A stretch of DNA of 33,903 bases, from NCBI GenBank assembly GCA_900660155.1, contig CABFPE010000353.1, positions 741,088-774,990 on the forward strand, read 5' to 3'. This DNA comes from Hofstenia miamia. Taxonomy: Eukaryota; Xenacoelomorpha; Acoela; Hofsteniidae. Numbering within the stretch: position 1 is the stretch's first letter; each line of letters starts with the position of its first letter. Positions 1 through 11,322 of this stretch are shown piece by piece. The translations under genes and the position numbers were made by a program. The notes under the pieces are model-generated. The model saw only the letters and a list, made by a program, of their open reading frames with translations, searched no databases and was not told the DNA's origin.

Positions 1-16
1 ATATATATATATATAC
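1..16. repeat. (TA)n microsatellite at window edge
   Basis: An alternating AT run occupies the first bases and is cut by the window edge, so its true length is unknown. Similar (TA)n runs occur at 689-716, 12292-12319 and 20121-20149. Confidence 0.85.
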
Positions 17-685
17 TAGTAATTAATACAACCGATAAATTTCTTTATTTCTATGTATTTTTATGTTTCTACATTTCTATATTCCTAACTATTTCTATAT
101 ATTCTAAAGTTGTTAGTAGCAAAGTTCTGCAGTGTTCGTATAACTGTATATATTTGTTTTAAATTTAAGTCTTGCTTTTCTATAGCATATGTTTAGGTCT
201 TCAATATGGTGCAGCATTGCAATGATTTACGAGGTGATGGGAGCAACAGTCTTTCTAACGATTGCAAGGTTTTCCTTTGGAATCTTGGAAAGAAATTAAT
301 TTTGCTTATTGCTTGAAAACATTTATTTAAATCAGCTTCATAGATATAAATTTTGTAAAATTAATGCAAAATATTACCTGACTTTAGTCCTCCTAGGTTT
401 CCATTTTTGGTTTTAGAAAACATTGTCTCAAAAGAAATATTCCTTCCAAAGCATATTTTCATAAAACTACATTTAGTTGTTGAACAAGCAAAACAAAATA
501 CACTTCAAATTAGCAAGCATTTTGATGTTTGCTCCAAGAAACTGCATTCTAGACCACTGATATTGCTAAGAACCGTAAACTCGGTTTTCATTTTCACCTC
601 TCACTTCAATTTCGGTTTTGAGTGAAGAACGCGGTTTCGGTTGTGTTTTGGTATATCGCTGGCCCCTACTAGATGTCTATGCGCA

Positions 686-720
<35 letters not shown>

Positions 721-1689
721 GTCTGTCTTTTTTAATTCCTATACACATAACATGTATGTAAGTAGGAATAGCTATCTAGTTTTAAAAAGTTATGTGTTTA
801 TTCTGCGATTTGTAATTTTCAAGCAATTAGTATCAATGATCTTTTGTAAAGCATTTCGCTACATTTCTTTTGCTTGAAGTTTGTTCTACCTTGTCTTACT
901 AAACGTAGAAATTCAAATTCTTTGTTCATTGGATAATCACTGTCCGCAGGTCATCTCCAATATGTTTATCTTTATCTTTTTTTCACACTATCTTTGTGGA
1001 ACCTTACCATAAACAGTCCAAGTAGGCGATTACCTTAACATTATTTTTCTAGACCATGTCTTTGCTTACCTTAATGTGCTGAAGGATTTTTCTACAACTT
1101 TAAGTTTTGGGGGGAAGTGTTAGAAAGAGCAAAACACCTTCACGAATGGCCCGGAAAAATCTTTAATATTAGTATTCCAGAGAATTGTTTTATAGTGTTA
1201 ATCTCTTCTTCCTTTCTCATACATTCCAATAGTAAACCGGCTTAAAACTTCAATTTCACAATTTTCAATTTGGTATAATAGATCTTAGCGCCCTCCATTT
1301 CTTCCAAACGAATTTGATCTGTTTAGTAATAATACACGCTCAATAAAACAAAAATACTCATATTTTTTATAATTTATTGCAAACCGAGGTTGCCAAATGT
1401 CCAACATTGCCACTATGTACTGGCGCCCATGCATAGCATAAGTCATAAATACCATCAATTGGTGAATTTTAGAGCATTCTTCAACGCTCCAGCTTAAATA
1501 TAGTTAAGTTCGTTTTGTTACACAATGATATTTATCAGAGTATATCCCAGAATATTTATAGTTTGTAACTTGCTCTCTATTTACTATGTTAGTGTGATTA
1601 GAAGCTCTTAATGATTCCTTATGCTTAATGGTAACGTGAGAGGTCATTAATTCCTTGATTTTTTCAATTTACTTTTAGACTAGTCTCGA
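17..1689. other. AT-rich stretch without recognisable gene
   Basis: No convincing coding region was found on either strand; the short open frames here are low-complexity and AT-driven. The only structured pieces are a CGGTTT-rich patch near 570-650 and the (TA)n run at 689-716. Part of the right side may be the decayed 3' portion of the LINE that starts at 1690, but I could not confirm that by translation. Confidence 0.6.
689..716. repeat. (AT)n microsatellite
   Basis: A perfect AT dinucleotide run of about 14 units. It creates a spurious alternating Tyr-Ile open frame that should not be taken as a gene. Confidence 0.9.
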
Positions 1690-2465
1690 CAAACATTTTC
1701 ACTTGTTTTTCTAGACTTTTTATGATCATCTAGTTGTCTTATTGGATTAGTCATACATGATGAGTCATCAGAGGATTTGTAAACATCCACATCATCCGTT
1801 GCACTTAGGAGCTTATGTCATTAGTAAGATCTATGAATAGAGCACCTGATACTCGATCGCCTTGTAGAGCACCAATTTGGATCATTGCCGCTTCTTAAAA
1901 AGTGTCATTTTTTCAATTTATTAATTGACACAAGCCTTTTAGGTATTATGACACCAATCTGCTAGCCATTTGAAGTGTCGGTTGAATTGATTGACGAGTT
2001 TATTTTGTAAAATAGTATTAAATACCCATGAGTAATCGCGAAAATGAACTCTTACAACAGTTATTAACTTTTTCACATATATTTGACTATGGTATCGTAT
2101 GTGTAGATCCATGCATCAGTTGTACTTAAGCAACGTTTGTATGTGAATTGGTTATCATCTTATGTTATGTTGGTTTCTTTAAATTGAAATTTTCGATCAC
2201 TTCAAAATTGTCAAGAACTCTAGCTGGTGTTGGAGTTACTGTTATTGGACGAAATTTTTTACATTGTTACTACTAACTTGACGTCTGATATCTTGGGAAC
2301 AGGTACTAATATAGCAATTTCCCATGACTGAAGATATTTTGTTTCCACTAAATTTAAATGATGGATTTTGTGAAATGGCGTCCCAAGTGATTTATACAAC
2401 CAGCGAGCCATGGTAGAAACACCATATGATTTATGGTTTGCAGAAAACATTTTCCACATCTGCAA
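1690..2465 (-). mobile_element. Decayed non-LTR retrotransposon (LINE) reverse-transcriptase relic
   Basis: Minus-strand translation, with several frameshifts and stops, gives reverse-transcriptase blocks in the correct order. They are the fingers-type motif SWEIAILVPVPK (about 2290-2330), FRPITVTP (about 2235-2257), an NQFTYKR..STTDA block (about 2110-2145), VHFRDYSWVFNTI (about 2005-2045, equivalent to the DLSKAFD motif), GALQGDRVSGALF (about 1835-1872, equivalent to GVPQGSVLGPLLF) and ATDDVDVY (about 1779-1802, equivalent to YADD). This order is diagnostic of a CR1/jockey-like LINE. The first catalytic Asp block reads DYSWVF and the YADD is mutated, so the copy is inactive. No 3' tail was identified. 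Confidence 0.75.
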
Positions 2466-4238
2466 TTGCTACTTATGGAAAATTACAGTAATCATTGGAT
2501 GTAATTAAGAGTTCAACAAGTTCAAAATCAGTCTTGTGTGTGTAAAACAGTGAATATGCTATGTTCATTTCGAATTTTCTACTTAACTTTTTTGTGTATC
2601 ATTGTCTACAGATGAAGTGTTCATCTTCTTTCATTCTTAGTCAATATATTGATCCTTCTCTGAATTTTCTGTTTATTGTTCCTATTCCCATTTTTATAAC
2701 TATTTGTTTTTCAAAAAAAGGATACATGTGTAAAATTTCAATATGCAATTTTTTTTATCACAATGCATATAAATTACATAGCATTAATGGATTTGGGCTT
2801 GCTCGCATTATTGAATTAACAGTCAGTTTTTTTAAATATCGGTCGATCTTTTACAATACATCGAGCTCAACCCGGTACTGCCGTCCCATGTCCATGCCTT
2901 GTTGAAGATAAAATTTAAAGAGACTCATTGGAGTTAAATTGCAGAAAACGTTTAAAGAATATTTTATTTATTTATCAGATTTTCAAGCTTTTGGAAATAT
3001 ATTTTAGTGGATGCTCTAGAATTTGAAACAGTTCACCAATAGTGTCCAATGTATGTTGACTTGTTTCAATGACATGTTAGGAATGCAAATAATAATCCAT
3101 AAATTTAGAGAATAATTAATTTCATCAGACAAATATAACTAACCTTCACAGAGGATTTTTTAAATTTCACCTGTTAATTTATAAATGTTGAATAACTGCA
3201 TATTGCTAAACATTCGAAAACAAATGTACAAACTAGGTTATTATCTAGGATGCTGCGCACCAATTCATTTATGGGTCAAGGAACCGGTCCTGCTGAACTG
3301 AAACAAGGGCAAAAAACAAAATAAAAAGCGGAAATATTACAGGGTCGGGAGCAACTTTTGTATTTCAACCGGCCATGATTTAATGTAATAGTGGAACAGT
3401 TATAATTGATAAACTGAAATTGAGCATTCAACTTGATGTATGGATGAAGAATTTTTACATTTAATCTCAATAGAGAAACAGAAGTGAATGTACGGAATAT
3501 GAAAAACTCAAGCTGGAAAAATTTGTGGTATTAACTTCTACACTTACAGTTGAAAATCATAAATATTTTTTGATTTCCACTGTAACCAATAATATTGACT
3601 ATGAAATAAAATAAATAAATTAGAAGATATCATCATTGAGTCTAGAAGAAAAAGTATGATTTTTAAACTTCCAAATAATGGAAACATTACCTATTACAAT
3701 ACACACCTCACCATTCATTAAACACCAATATCTCATAATCTAATACTCCATATAATATTTATGTTGGAAACATTTTAGAAAGCTTTATGTTTAGATGTAA
3801 TATTTTGGTATATAAATTTCATTGTGTCCAAGCAATCCCTTGAAATTAGTAATAAAATTGGTCAGGTGCTACAATTGTAATTTTGATTTACATTCAAGTA
3901 AATTCTATGAATTTTAATATTAATGCACCTTTCCATCATTGAATTTCTGCCTTCATAGTATTGTTCTTCAAACAAACATCAATATGCAGGTTGAAAAAAT
4001 AGTGTTGAAATGAATGGTTAAGAAATATGAACTTAAAACAATCTCATCATGAAACATCGCGTAGAATGTGAAATTTAATGACAGAAATACAAACTTGTCT
4101 CTCTGCTTCAAATGGAGGCCGATTGCCAAATATCAGTCCTCAACAAGTGCTTACTCTGTTTATTATTTTTGATCTCAGTAATTGTCAAAAGTTTGTTCAA
4201 CACACATGTAAAAATACAATATCATAAAGTCCCTAATC
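2466..4238. other. AT-rich non-coding stretch
   Basis: I see no gene here. A 114-codon open frame at 2561-2905 is rich in Phe, Ile and Ser with no recognisable motif and probably reflects base composition. A patch near 3280-3390 is less AT-rich and may be an old repeat, but it could not be classified. Confidence 0.5.
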
Positions 4239-4560
4239 CAGAGATGGCATGGGCCGAAAGTTTAAGCCCAAGTCCAGACGGATCCATTTTAAATTTATAC
4301 CAATTCGGCCAATTTTAGGCCATTTTTATATTTGTAAAAAAAATTTCTTAATTTGTCGGTTTGATATGATAGATACTTCTAATAATATCTAGTCACTGAA
4401 ACTGGAAATTCGAAATTGAAATTTAGAAAATGATATGATACTAATGTAAAATCTCCAAAATATAATCTTTATTTTTCAGCATTATAATTATAACTTATAT
4501 AAAATTCAATTTATATGCATGTACTTACAGAATAGCGCAAAGGGTGTCAGGGCCTATTTT
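4239..4560. mobile_element. Possible hAT-type MITE, left end
   Basis: The sequence starts with CAGAGATGGCATGGGCC, a hAT-like terminus, followed by GGCC/GCCC-rich subterminal repeats (4250-4325) and an AT-rich interior. The interior resembles the interior of the element at about 20330-20620: both carry ACTTCTAATAA followed by a CACT...GAAAATTCG-like segment. I could not find a matching right end, so the boundary is a guess and the copy may be truncated. Confidence 0.35.
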
Positions 4561-5704
4561 CATCTTTAACCTAATCACAATGAAAATGCATTTAATAAAA
4601 TTCTTATTAAATTATAGTATATGTTATGAACGAATGGAAATTCAAGATCTTATCTATTCGACTATCCATATACCTACACAAATTTGATTTGGCCTGTAGA
4701 CCGCGTTTGGTGATGAGTCAGGCCCCTTTACCAAGCAGCTCTCCGCTAACACCCTTGAGCCCTATTCAGTTATCTGCATTGGTAATATAATAAGTAAAAA
4801 CATTGAAATAACTATCGTGCAAAATTATCGGAGTTACAAAACTAAATCGCTCGTAAAGTAAGTAGATTTGAAAGAAATTAAAAATTAAAAATAAAAAATA
4901 TTGATTGACAAATTGCTGGTAGTACCTGCTAAACTCTCAACTATTCATAATTCATCTTTCATTCCGAAGTTTGTTTATAATATTTGTTTGAGCATGTCAG
5001 AAAGTCAGATGTAAATTTAAATTTAATAAAAGAGATACTTGATCGACCAGGAACAACTACCAGAATTGCTAATTACTGCCCAGTTAACCCCCAGGCAGTA
5101 GAAATATTACGAAAATGTAGAACTAAGTGGGTCAGCACCAGAGATGGAAAATGTACCCTCATTTGGCGACCATGATCGGTCTGGTTCCTTCTCACCTCCT
5201 GACCGGTGACCGAAGTTGACTGGCATGGTACTCAAGTTAACCTCATGTGGGCTTTGACCGAACCTTACATAGAGTATCGGTTTTGACCACTTTACCTGGT
5301 TTTCCTTATTTATAAGTTAAATTCTCTTTTGACCGGCATTGCTGTTTTGATCCGTTTTTGTATTACATAATGCATTTATGCATCCGCGATTAAGTTTTTT
5401 GATCAACCCTAAATATCTCATTCTTCATTTAAAGACACAAAACAAATCACTTAATGCTTTTAATGTTTCAAATTTTAATAACGTTTTTTCTTTGAATATT
5501 GGTAATCCTATGTAAATAATTATTCCAAAGTAGATTTTAGAATTAATGTGTGATTCCTTCCAAAAACCGATGGTGATGATTTTGAAACTTAATTTTAAGC
5601 CTAGTTAGAATCACAGCTTAACGCCCGTGGTGATCCAGAAATTAAAATAATTCCTTCAAGGTCGGGATTATCAATCAACGGATTGATGAGTTGTTGATTC
5701 CATG

Positions 5705-7590
5705 CAGAGATGAAATTTGGGTCCGGGTTAGGGTCGGGTCCAAAAACAGTGAAAATACAGAAAAATTACCGGGTCCGGGTATTGTCTTTGTACCCGGCCT
5801 CAGACACGGCGCCTATGCAGGTTTTCCATGTATGGGAAACACGCGTGTTTATGATGTGAAATACCACGTGGGAGAATGACATTTAATAAATTTCACAAGT
5901 TGCACGTGTGTTGTGTAGTGATTAGCGCTATTACCACAGATTTGAGCCAGGTTTCACTGAAAGTTAAAGAAAATGTTTACAGTCTGGTTAACTCCAGCAG
6001 AAATGCAGAATGTTGGAAAACTTTCCGCGCCATTTATGATGAGATAGGGCAGCTAATACCGGACATTGCTTGTTGCAGTAAATATTATAAGGCATCAAAA
6101 CTGGTAAGTTTTTTGGTATTTTTGTCAGCTTAGTTTTCTGCTGGATTTTTTTCTGCTTAGTTTTTTTTGGGCGAAAAACGGCAATGAATTTTCAAAAAAA
6201 ACTTGAACAAGAGTTCATTGCATTTTCTCATTCCAGTGGCTGTGAGGCCGGTTACCACTGACACGGGATCTAACATTGGAGCTGCAACAAGAGATGCAAT
6301 CAGGGTTGATTGTGCATGTCACAGACCAAACACGTGTGTTGCAAATGCTTGGGAAATGCTGAAGCAGGAATTTGACGAAGTAGCACAGATCGATGACAAC
6401 ACAAATGCTTTGGTGAAATTTGTGAAACAATCAAACAACATACAGTCTGAGATCGAAGTGAGCCTAAAAAAGGCGGGACTACAAGACAGTGGCGTGGTCT
6501 GAACGCCAAATTTGAGTGCATTCTGTGCAATCTGGATGACGAATCAAAACTGCGCTTGATTTTGAGCCAAAGATAAAAGAAAGCTTGATTGCTTGCATTG
6601 ACAAAACTTTGGTCGAGGAAATACTCTCAGTTTTGGAACCGCTTCCTGGTTTATTTGACTTGGTAGAATTTGCTGGGCAACCATCTCTCCAGAATGTTGC
6701 ACCGACATACTACACGCTTCGCAACTTCTGCCTTAACCGCGTTGATGGTGACTCCCAAATTGTCCGCAGGTTCAAGTTTTTGTTGTTGCTAAGCTTTGGC
6801 TATCTCTTTAAATGCTCCATTGGACTGATACGTTTTTAGAACGATACTGTTTGTTGACAACACCGTTGACCGTGAAAATTTTTGAATCAAGTTCAAAACG
6901 AAGCATTGCCAAACTTCCTGTCAGACTTACCAAGTCGCGCTGAGCCGCTGCCTGATATTGAAGTTGTATATTGACACGCAGCAACCAACTGTTGCTCCGC
7001 CTCCTAAGCCAAAGAAAGTTCTTGACCCTTTTGCAGCAAGTCGTTCTACAGTAATTGCCAAGCCATGCAACATTCTCCAAGAAACAGGCCTTGTTCTACT
7101 GGAAAACGCACTCAAAGCGGAAATAGCTGATTACACTATTGCAACCAACTCATGAATAGAAGATAATTTCAATCCGTTGAGTTTCTGGAGAATCGAAGCT
7201 AAAAAATTTCGCTGCTAACTCAAATAGCAGACACTGTCTTGGTAATTCCCGGCAGCAGCGCTCAGTCGGAGAGGGTTTACTTGAAGTGTGGACGTTTGGC
7301 ACGCAAGGATCGTGCTAGGTTGGCACTATCGACACTGGAAGCTCAACTAATAGTCGCCGATCAATGGCGACGGGAGGAAACAGGAACTCTTTTAGTTCAT
7401 TGTTAAACTATGAATTGTTTGAGTTTTGAATTTAAGTTCTGCTCTCTTTTGCGTTTTTGTAATTTTCCAGTTGGGTAAAGCTAGGATCTCAATTAGCAAA
7501 AAATAGTTAAAATTTGACAGGGTCCGGGTGCGCCTATGCCGGATACAGTCCGGTTTTGGGTACGACAATTCTACCCGAATCTAATCTCTG
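5705..7590 (+). mobile_element. hAT transposon with perfect 8-bp target duplication
   Basis: A perfect 8-bp direct repeat ATTCCATG flanks the element (5697-5704 and 7591-7598). The terminal inverted repeats start CAGAGATGAAATTTGGGT on the left and CAGAGATTAGATTCGGGT on the right. GGGTCCGGGT-type subterminal repeats occur at both ends. The element is 1886 bp, short for an autonomous hAT, and carries a plus-strand transposase relic. The perfect target duplication indicates a fairly recent insertion. Confidence 0.88.
5876..7406 (+). pseudogene. hAT transposase, internally deleted and frameshifted
   Basis: Fragments appear in transposase order. A BED-finger-like N-terminus (AECWKTFRAIYDEIGQ, then CC, about 5985-6090) is followed by a catalytic-domain segment with VTTDTGSNIGAA and CACHRPNT (about 6250-6345), a TRQW-type segment (about 6478-6495), a proline-rich linker (PPPKPKKVLDPF, about 6997-7030) and the C-terminal dimerisation domain (LLTQIADTVLVIPGSSAQSE at about 7212-7270, continuing RVYLKCGRLARKDRARL), ending at a TAA at 7404-7406. 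The region between the BED finger and the TTDTGS block is far too short, implying an internal deletion. At least one frameshift lies near 7205, and stops break the middle. It cannot make an active enzyme. Confidence 0.85.
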
Positions 7591-7599
7591 ATTCCATGA

Positions 7600-8345
7600 T
7601 CCGGGTGCGGACCTTAACCCCTAGAAGTATGCCACTAATGCTGGTTTGATCATGAGAAACCTCTGGCGACCCCTGACACGCAGAGTGCTGATCTGCGTTG
7701 AGTCTGATCAGCAAAGTGAAGCCGAAGGCAGAACTTCAATTGAGAGGGTTGCGCCTCTCCCGCTTTGACCATCCAGGCTACTAACGGTTGTAACTAAAGA
7801 GAGCGCCTGCTGGCTGCAATAAAGATCAAAATTATATTGGAGCTGGTAGCCAGTGAATGCAAACATCTAGTGATTGTAAGGGCTCCGCAAAGAGATTTAA
7901 GTATTTGTTGGATCATAAAAAACCTGTGACACAGAAAAGCTGAATCAAAGGAAGACACAGCAAACGCTGGCCTAGGCCTAACTTATAAGACAAAGAAAGA
8001 GAGTATCTATGTATNCACTCATAAAACTGGTACCAGTCGCAGTCATGCTAACAGTGTTTCCACTGTATCGTCGTTTGTCTTCCACAAAACTACACAGACA
8101 GGCTCCTCGATCGTTACCGCCTCCACATGCACAAATTACACATGTCGGCACCTTCTTATACCATGGGTTTTACGTCCACTGTAGGCTCGGGACTCCGCAC
8201 AGCGCTCTTCTGGATTGGCTTTCGCCTTTCATAATGGCTGGTTGGCTTCTCCGAAAACCATCGCAAGGAGGTACTCTCTGGGACGATTTAGGCGCACTGC
8301 ACTTTCGGTTCTCCCGGCAAGGTAAAAATTCCGCCACCCATAGTT
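7600..8345. other. GC-richer unclassified block inside outer hAT
   Basis: This stretch has clearly higher GC than its surroundings and matches neither the nested hAT nor the outer element's termini. A 112-codon open frame at 8009-8347 (plus; contains an N at 8015; starts at TTG) has no motif I recognise. It may be captured host sequence, a SINE, or more of the outer element's interior. A putative splice donor AAG/GTAAAA occurs near 8321-8327, and an inverted CCAAT (ATTGGCT) near 8213. I could not find RNA polymerase III box A and B motifs in it. Confidence 0.35.
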
Positions 8346-9031
8346 AATTTACTCTGAAAATATAATCTAATAATAAGATATGGGATCTCATTAGTTTATG
8401 ATTTTATATGCACAGTGGGGAATGGACAAGTCTTTACTAGCAGTTTCTCTTAGTTCTAAGTCATTACTATGATGATTCACATGCAACATTTAACCGTAGA
8501 AGTTAAATGGAAAGTTACAATTAAATATGGTGTTATTGTTTAGATACTTAGATCCTTAGAGCGCGTATTTACAGAATTTATACTACTAAATCGACATTCA
8601 ATGTTCAATAGCAATATTACGTTATGCACTTGTATTTAGTCAAAAAAGAGGACTTGACCCACGTTAGTGAATTGATCTACTAACTTTTTCGCACGAGCTT
8701 ACAGTGTACATAGGTGAACTTTTTGTAAATTGCATAGTATTTACAATGATATTGTAGTAAATATGACTATGTTAATTATCACGTGCTTTCGCAACGGGAG
8801 GTTAGAGAAACTCCCAGATTAAATTAGCTGACCAGTATGACCAGAGATAATATCTCAAAGTGCCAGTGAAGTGAAATTACGGGTAACCTGGTCTGGACCA
8901 GCCCGGTGCTCAGTACAGACCGGCTTCCATCTCTGGTCAGTGTTGATCATTTAAATGAAATAGTTTTAAACAATTTTAAACAGCGTTTATATCATCCATT
9001 TCGATTGAACTGTGTTTATGTAAACGGCAAT

Positions 9032-9590
9032 TGAGGGAACTACAAAAGAACTCAGAATATTTGATGATGCTTGCTCAGAATTTTGTCATAATAGGCTAAA
9101 TATTATAGGTCCCTGTTTAAAAGCTTTAGTGACCATTTCAATTTTTAGAATTATTACTAGGTTACCTATTACTTTAATTTTGAGTCCCTGAATTTTGATT
9201 GCATTATCTTTTTCTGTAATTCTCAATATTTCTAGGTGAATAGATTTAATCACTTGAGTTTTCTTCTAGTCAGCTTTTGAGCTTTTGCTCAGCCCTGTTT
9301 TATCCTAGAAATACAATACTCTCCGTTGAATTTCTTCTAAGGGCTTCAGGAAACTGTTCAACTTACTTGCAGCACTAGGTTTTGAATTGAGAAGCCTCCT
9401 TCTTGAAAACAAAAACAAAACCTTCCTTTAAATGAGAACTTGATGTTTGTTTGCCCAAAATTTACCACACAATTCCTAAGTTTTCTTACATCCCAAAAAT
9501 AAGTACTTTGGTCTTTTCAATGTTTCATCTGTCTATAGAAGACATAAAACAATTCTTCTAATGACGATTCATCTTCTATTCCTCCCAAAA
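9032..9590. other. Stretch without clear gene
   Basis: Nothing could be assigned. One minus-strand string near 9500-9530 (EKTKVLIFG) resembles a LINE motif, but flanking frames are broken and spacing to other motifs is wrong, so it is not called. Confidence 0.4.
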
Positions 9591-9738
9591 TAAATATAAC
9601 ATTTGTGTGCTGAGAGGCGATATTAAAAATTTTCCTATAGTATTCCGGGCACGTGATTCCCAATATTCGCCTTTATACAGACTTTCCAAGTTTGACACTA
9701 ATAAGACTACTTTGGATTTACTTGCATCACCTTGGCAT

Positions 9739-10160
9739 TCAAAGCAAGAGGCTGAAATATTTAACCTTGTTGAATAATTTCACAATATTTAGCTGTTTTT
9801 CGAGATTCAGCATCTGTTGCAGCTCTAGCACGAGTGAAAGAGGAAATCCGGCTAATGCTATTGCATCAACCACTGTAACGTCCGACACTAAGGAGCGGCG
9901 TCTTGTACAAGGAACAGGAGTCACACCCTCATCTCGCTTACCAACTTTTCTGATCAATCTTGGTGGTTCAAACTTGAAGGGACGTTGATCACTTTTACCG
10001 CTGACGCAATTTCTGTGTTTATATTTTGTAAAACTTTGGATGCAACATCAATTAAGGTTGAAACCTTTGTTGCAAAAGGAGAAATAGCATAAAATTAATT
10101 TTGGTGATAGTAGCAAGTAAATCACGAGCCTAACATTGACTAGATGCATCAAAGTTAGCT
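9739..10160 (-). pseudogene. Decayed hAT (ZMYM1/DUF4371-like) transposase relic
   Basis: Minus-strand translation across three frames gives ARDLLATITKINF, then LIDVASKVLQNINTEIASAV, then FKFEPPRLIRKVGKRDEGV. The order and character match the transposase type that contains DUF4371: a RDLL....F start, a SK.LQ....DI..A block, then a basic RRK..F/DE linker. Downstream, 9739-9890 is open but not recognisable. Stops and shifts make it a pseudogene. A typical hAT terminus lies upstream on the same strand at 10537. An alternative is a fragment of a domesticated host gene of the same family. Confidence 0.45.
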
Positions 10161-10454
10161 TCAAATTTAGCATAGATTAATTCTTAGCTATACCTTTTCA
10201 GCTTATCTACCAACACTATTTTGAAGAAATGTCATGGAATTGATCAAAGCTTTTAGTAGCCATGTTCTAGAACAGTAGACTTTGTTGAACCATAAATTTA
10301 TTTACCAAGACTTCCGTCTCTTCATGGTTCTTATCCATAATTCTATCTATAAAAATGGTAAATAATACTCTTATTTACTTGAACTGTTCTAGTCAAAATT
10401 TCTAGTTTCATTTTGAATGTCAAGTGATGTATACTTAGCGTTAGCCCCTCTTGT

Positions 10455-10537
10455 CTTGCAAGTAAACCATAGTTCCTCAAAAATGATGTAAGAGGGGCCT
10501 AGCCCCTTCTAAGCCCCTCTCTGTGGCTACGCCACTG
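10455..10537 (-). mobile_element. hAT-type terminus (CAGTGGCGTAGCC)
   Basis: Read on the minus strand from 10537, the sequence begins CAGTGGCGTAGCCACAGAG, a widespread hAT terminus, followed by GGGGC-rich subterminal repeats (10455-10525). It is placed correctly to be the 5' end of an element carrying the minus-strand transposase relic at 9739-10160. The partner end was not found, so the element is probably truncated. Confidence 0.5.
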
Positions 10538-10545
10538 GTCACTAG

Positions 10546-11322
10546 GCCCCATTAGAGTAACACACGTTTATTGCTGAAAGGTATATAAAGTCTACATACT
10601 GATACATTACAATAATAATTACAAAACTATTTACACATGCATTATTAATTAAAGCGTAGTTTTAGAAATAATTCAACCATGCATTGAGTTTATTATCTAT
10701 ACCCAATAATTTTTGTTCAAAAAATTTGCTTAATTATTTCTTATAGTGCTTAAGATCTTTTCACATAAAACATCATTACTTAATCAGATTGATCATCTTG
10801 ACCATTATTGATAATATAAAGTGTTTTACTTCTTTTATTGATTTTGATATAATTAATAAGAAAACTTAATGAACTTAATTCATGATTTCATTTATTAATC
10901 ATACATAGAGACTGATTCAGAATGAAGTAACTCGGGCCAAGATATTATATGATTATTTTAATTGCGTTATAGACTCATGCTTTTCAATGTATGTGCTCTA
11001 AATACCCAATTAAAAATTTTATGTAATGATGAAAATTTTTGCGATGTTATTTTTAAAAAACGAAATGCACAGTAATTGAAATGCAGTTTAAGCTAAACAA
11101 ACCTAGAATAGGCCTCAAGGGTGTCTTTCAGATCCCCATCAGTCATATTCAATACAAATCTTGAGGTAAAAATTGAAAGAATGTCTTATTAATAAATGAT
11201 AAACATACAAATCCACCAAATGCAACAAAATTGAAAATTTTATAATTATTTGCAATTTTGAAATTTTACATTCTTAAATCGTGAAAATCATTTTCTGCTC
11301 AATAGTTACTTTTTTATATACT
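10546..11322. other. AT-rich non-coding stretch
   Basis: No gene, repeat terminus or RNA gene was recognised here; open frames are short and composition-driven. Confidence 0.6.

Larger units (their letters stand above)
5139..8935. mobile_element. Outer hAT-like element with nested insertion
   Basis: The left end is CAGAGATGGAAAATG and the right end, read inward, is CAGAGATGGAAGCCGG, a typical hAT CAG-start inverted repeat. The flanking 8-mers are GTCAGCAC (5131-5138) and GTCAGTGT (8936-8943); the three mismatches are all transitions, consistent with an aged 8-bp target duplication. Subterminal GACCGG/TGACC repeats lie near both ends (5180-5350 and 8880-8925). A younger hAT (5705-7590) is nested inside. 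No transposase of its own is visible, so it is a non-autonomous copy. Confidence 0.55.
4984..9031 (+). pseudogene. Unrecognised reading frame split by a hAT insertion
   Basis: Bases 4984-5138 are open and encode a protein-like sequence with motifs such as LNLIKEILDRPGTTTR and VEILRKCRTKWVS. The frame is then interrupted by the outer hAT-like element. If the element and one copy of its target duplication are ignored, the same frame resumes at 8936 (VSVDHLNEIVLNNFKQRLY) and stays open to a stop at 9029-9031. One base shift later, a further frame (RQLRELQKNSEYLMML) is open. About 84 codons staying open across the insertion in AT-rich DNA suggests a real but disrupted coding segment. No start codon, splice signals or family could be assigned. 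Confidence 0.4.

Noticed and set aside
570..660. CGGTTT-rich patch as a MITE with ends near CACTGATAT and CAGCGATAT
   Set aside because: The inverted similarity is weak and no target duplication was found.
641..877. 78-codon open frame
   Set aside because: It is driven by the (AT)n microsatellite, which translates to Ile-Tyr repeats, and has no motif.
2561..2905. 114-codon open frame
   Set aside because: Phe/Ile/Ser-rich composition typical of AT-rich non-coding DNA, with no domain and no homologous pattern in the window.
7640..7800. Possible small RNA gene or tRNA-derived SINE in the GC-rich block
   Set aside because: I could not match box A and box B, or any known snRNA or snoRNA core, with correct spacing.
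9500..9535. LINE-like string EKTKVLIFG on the minus strand
   Set aside because: Neighbouring frames are broken and the distance to any other reverse-transcriptase motif is wrong, so it may be chance.
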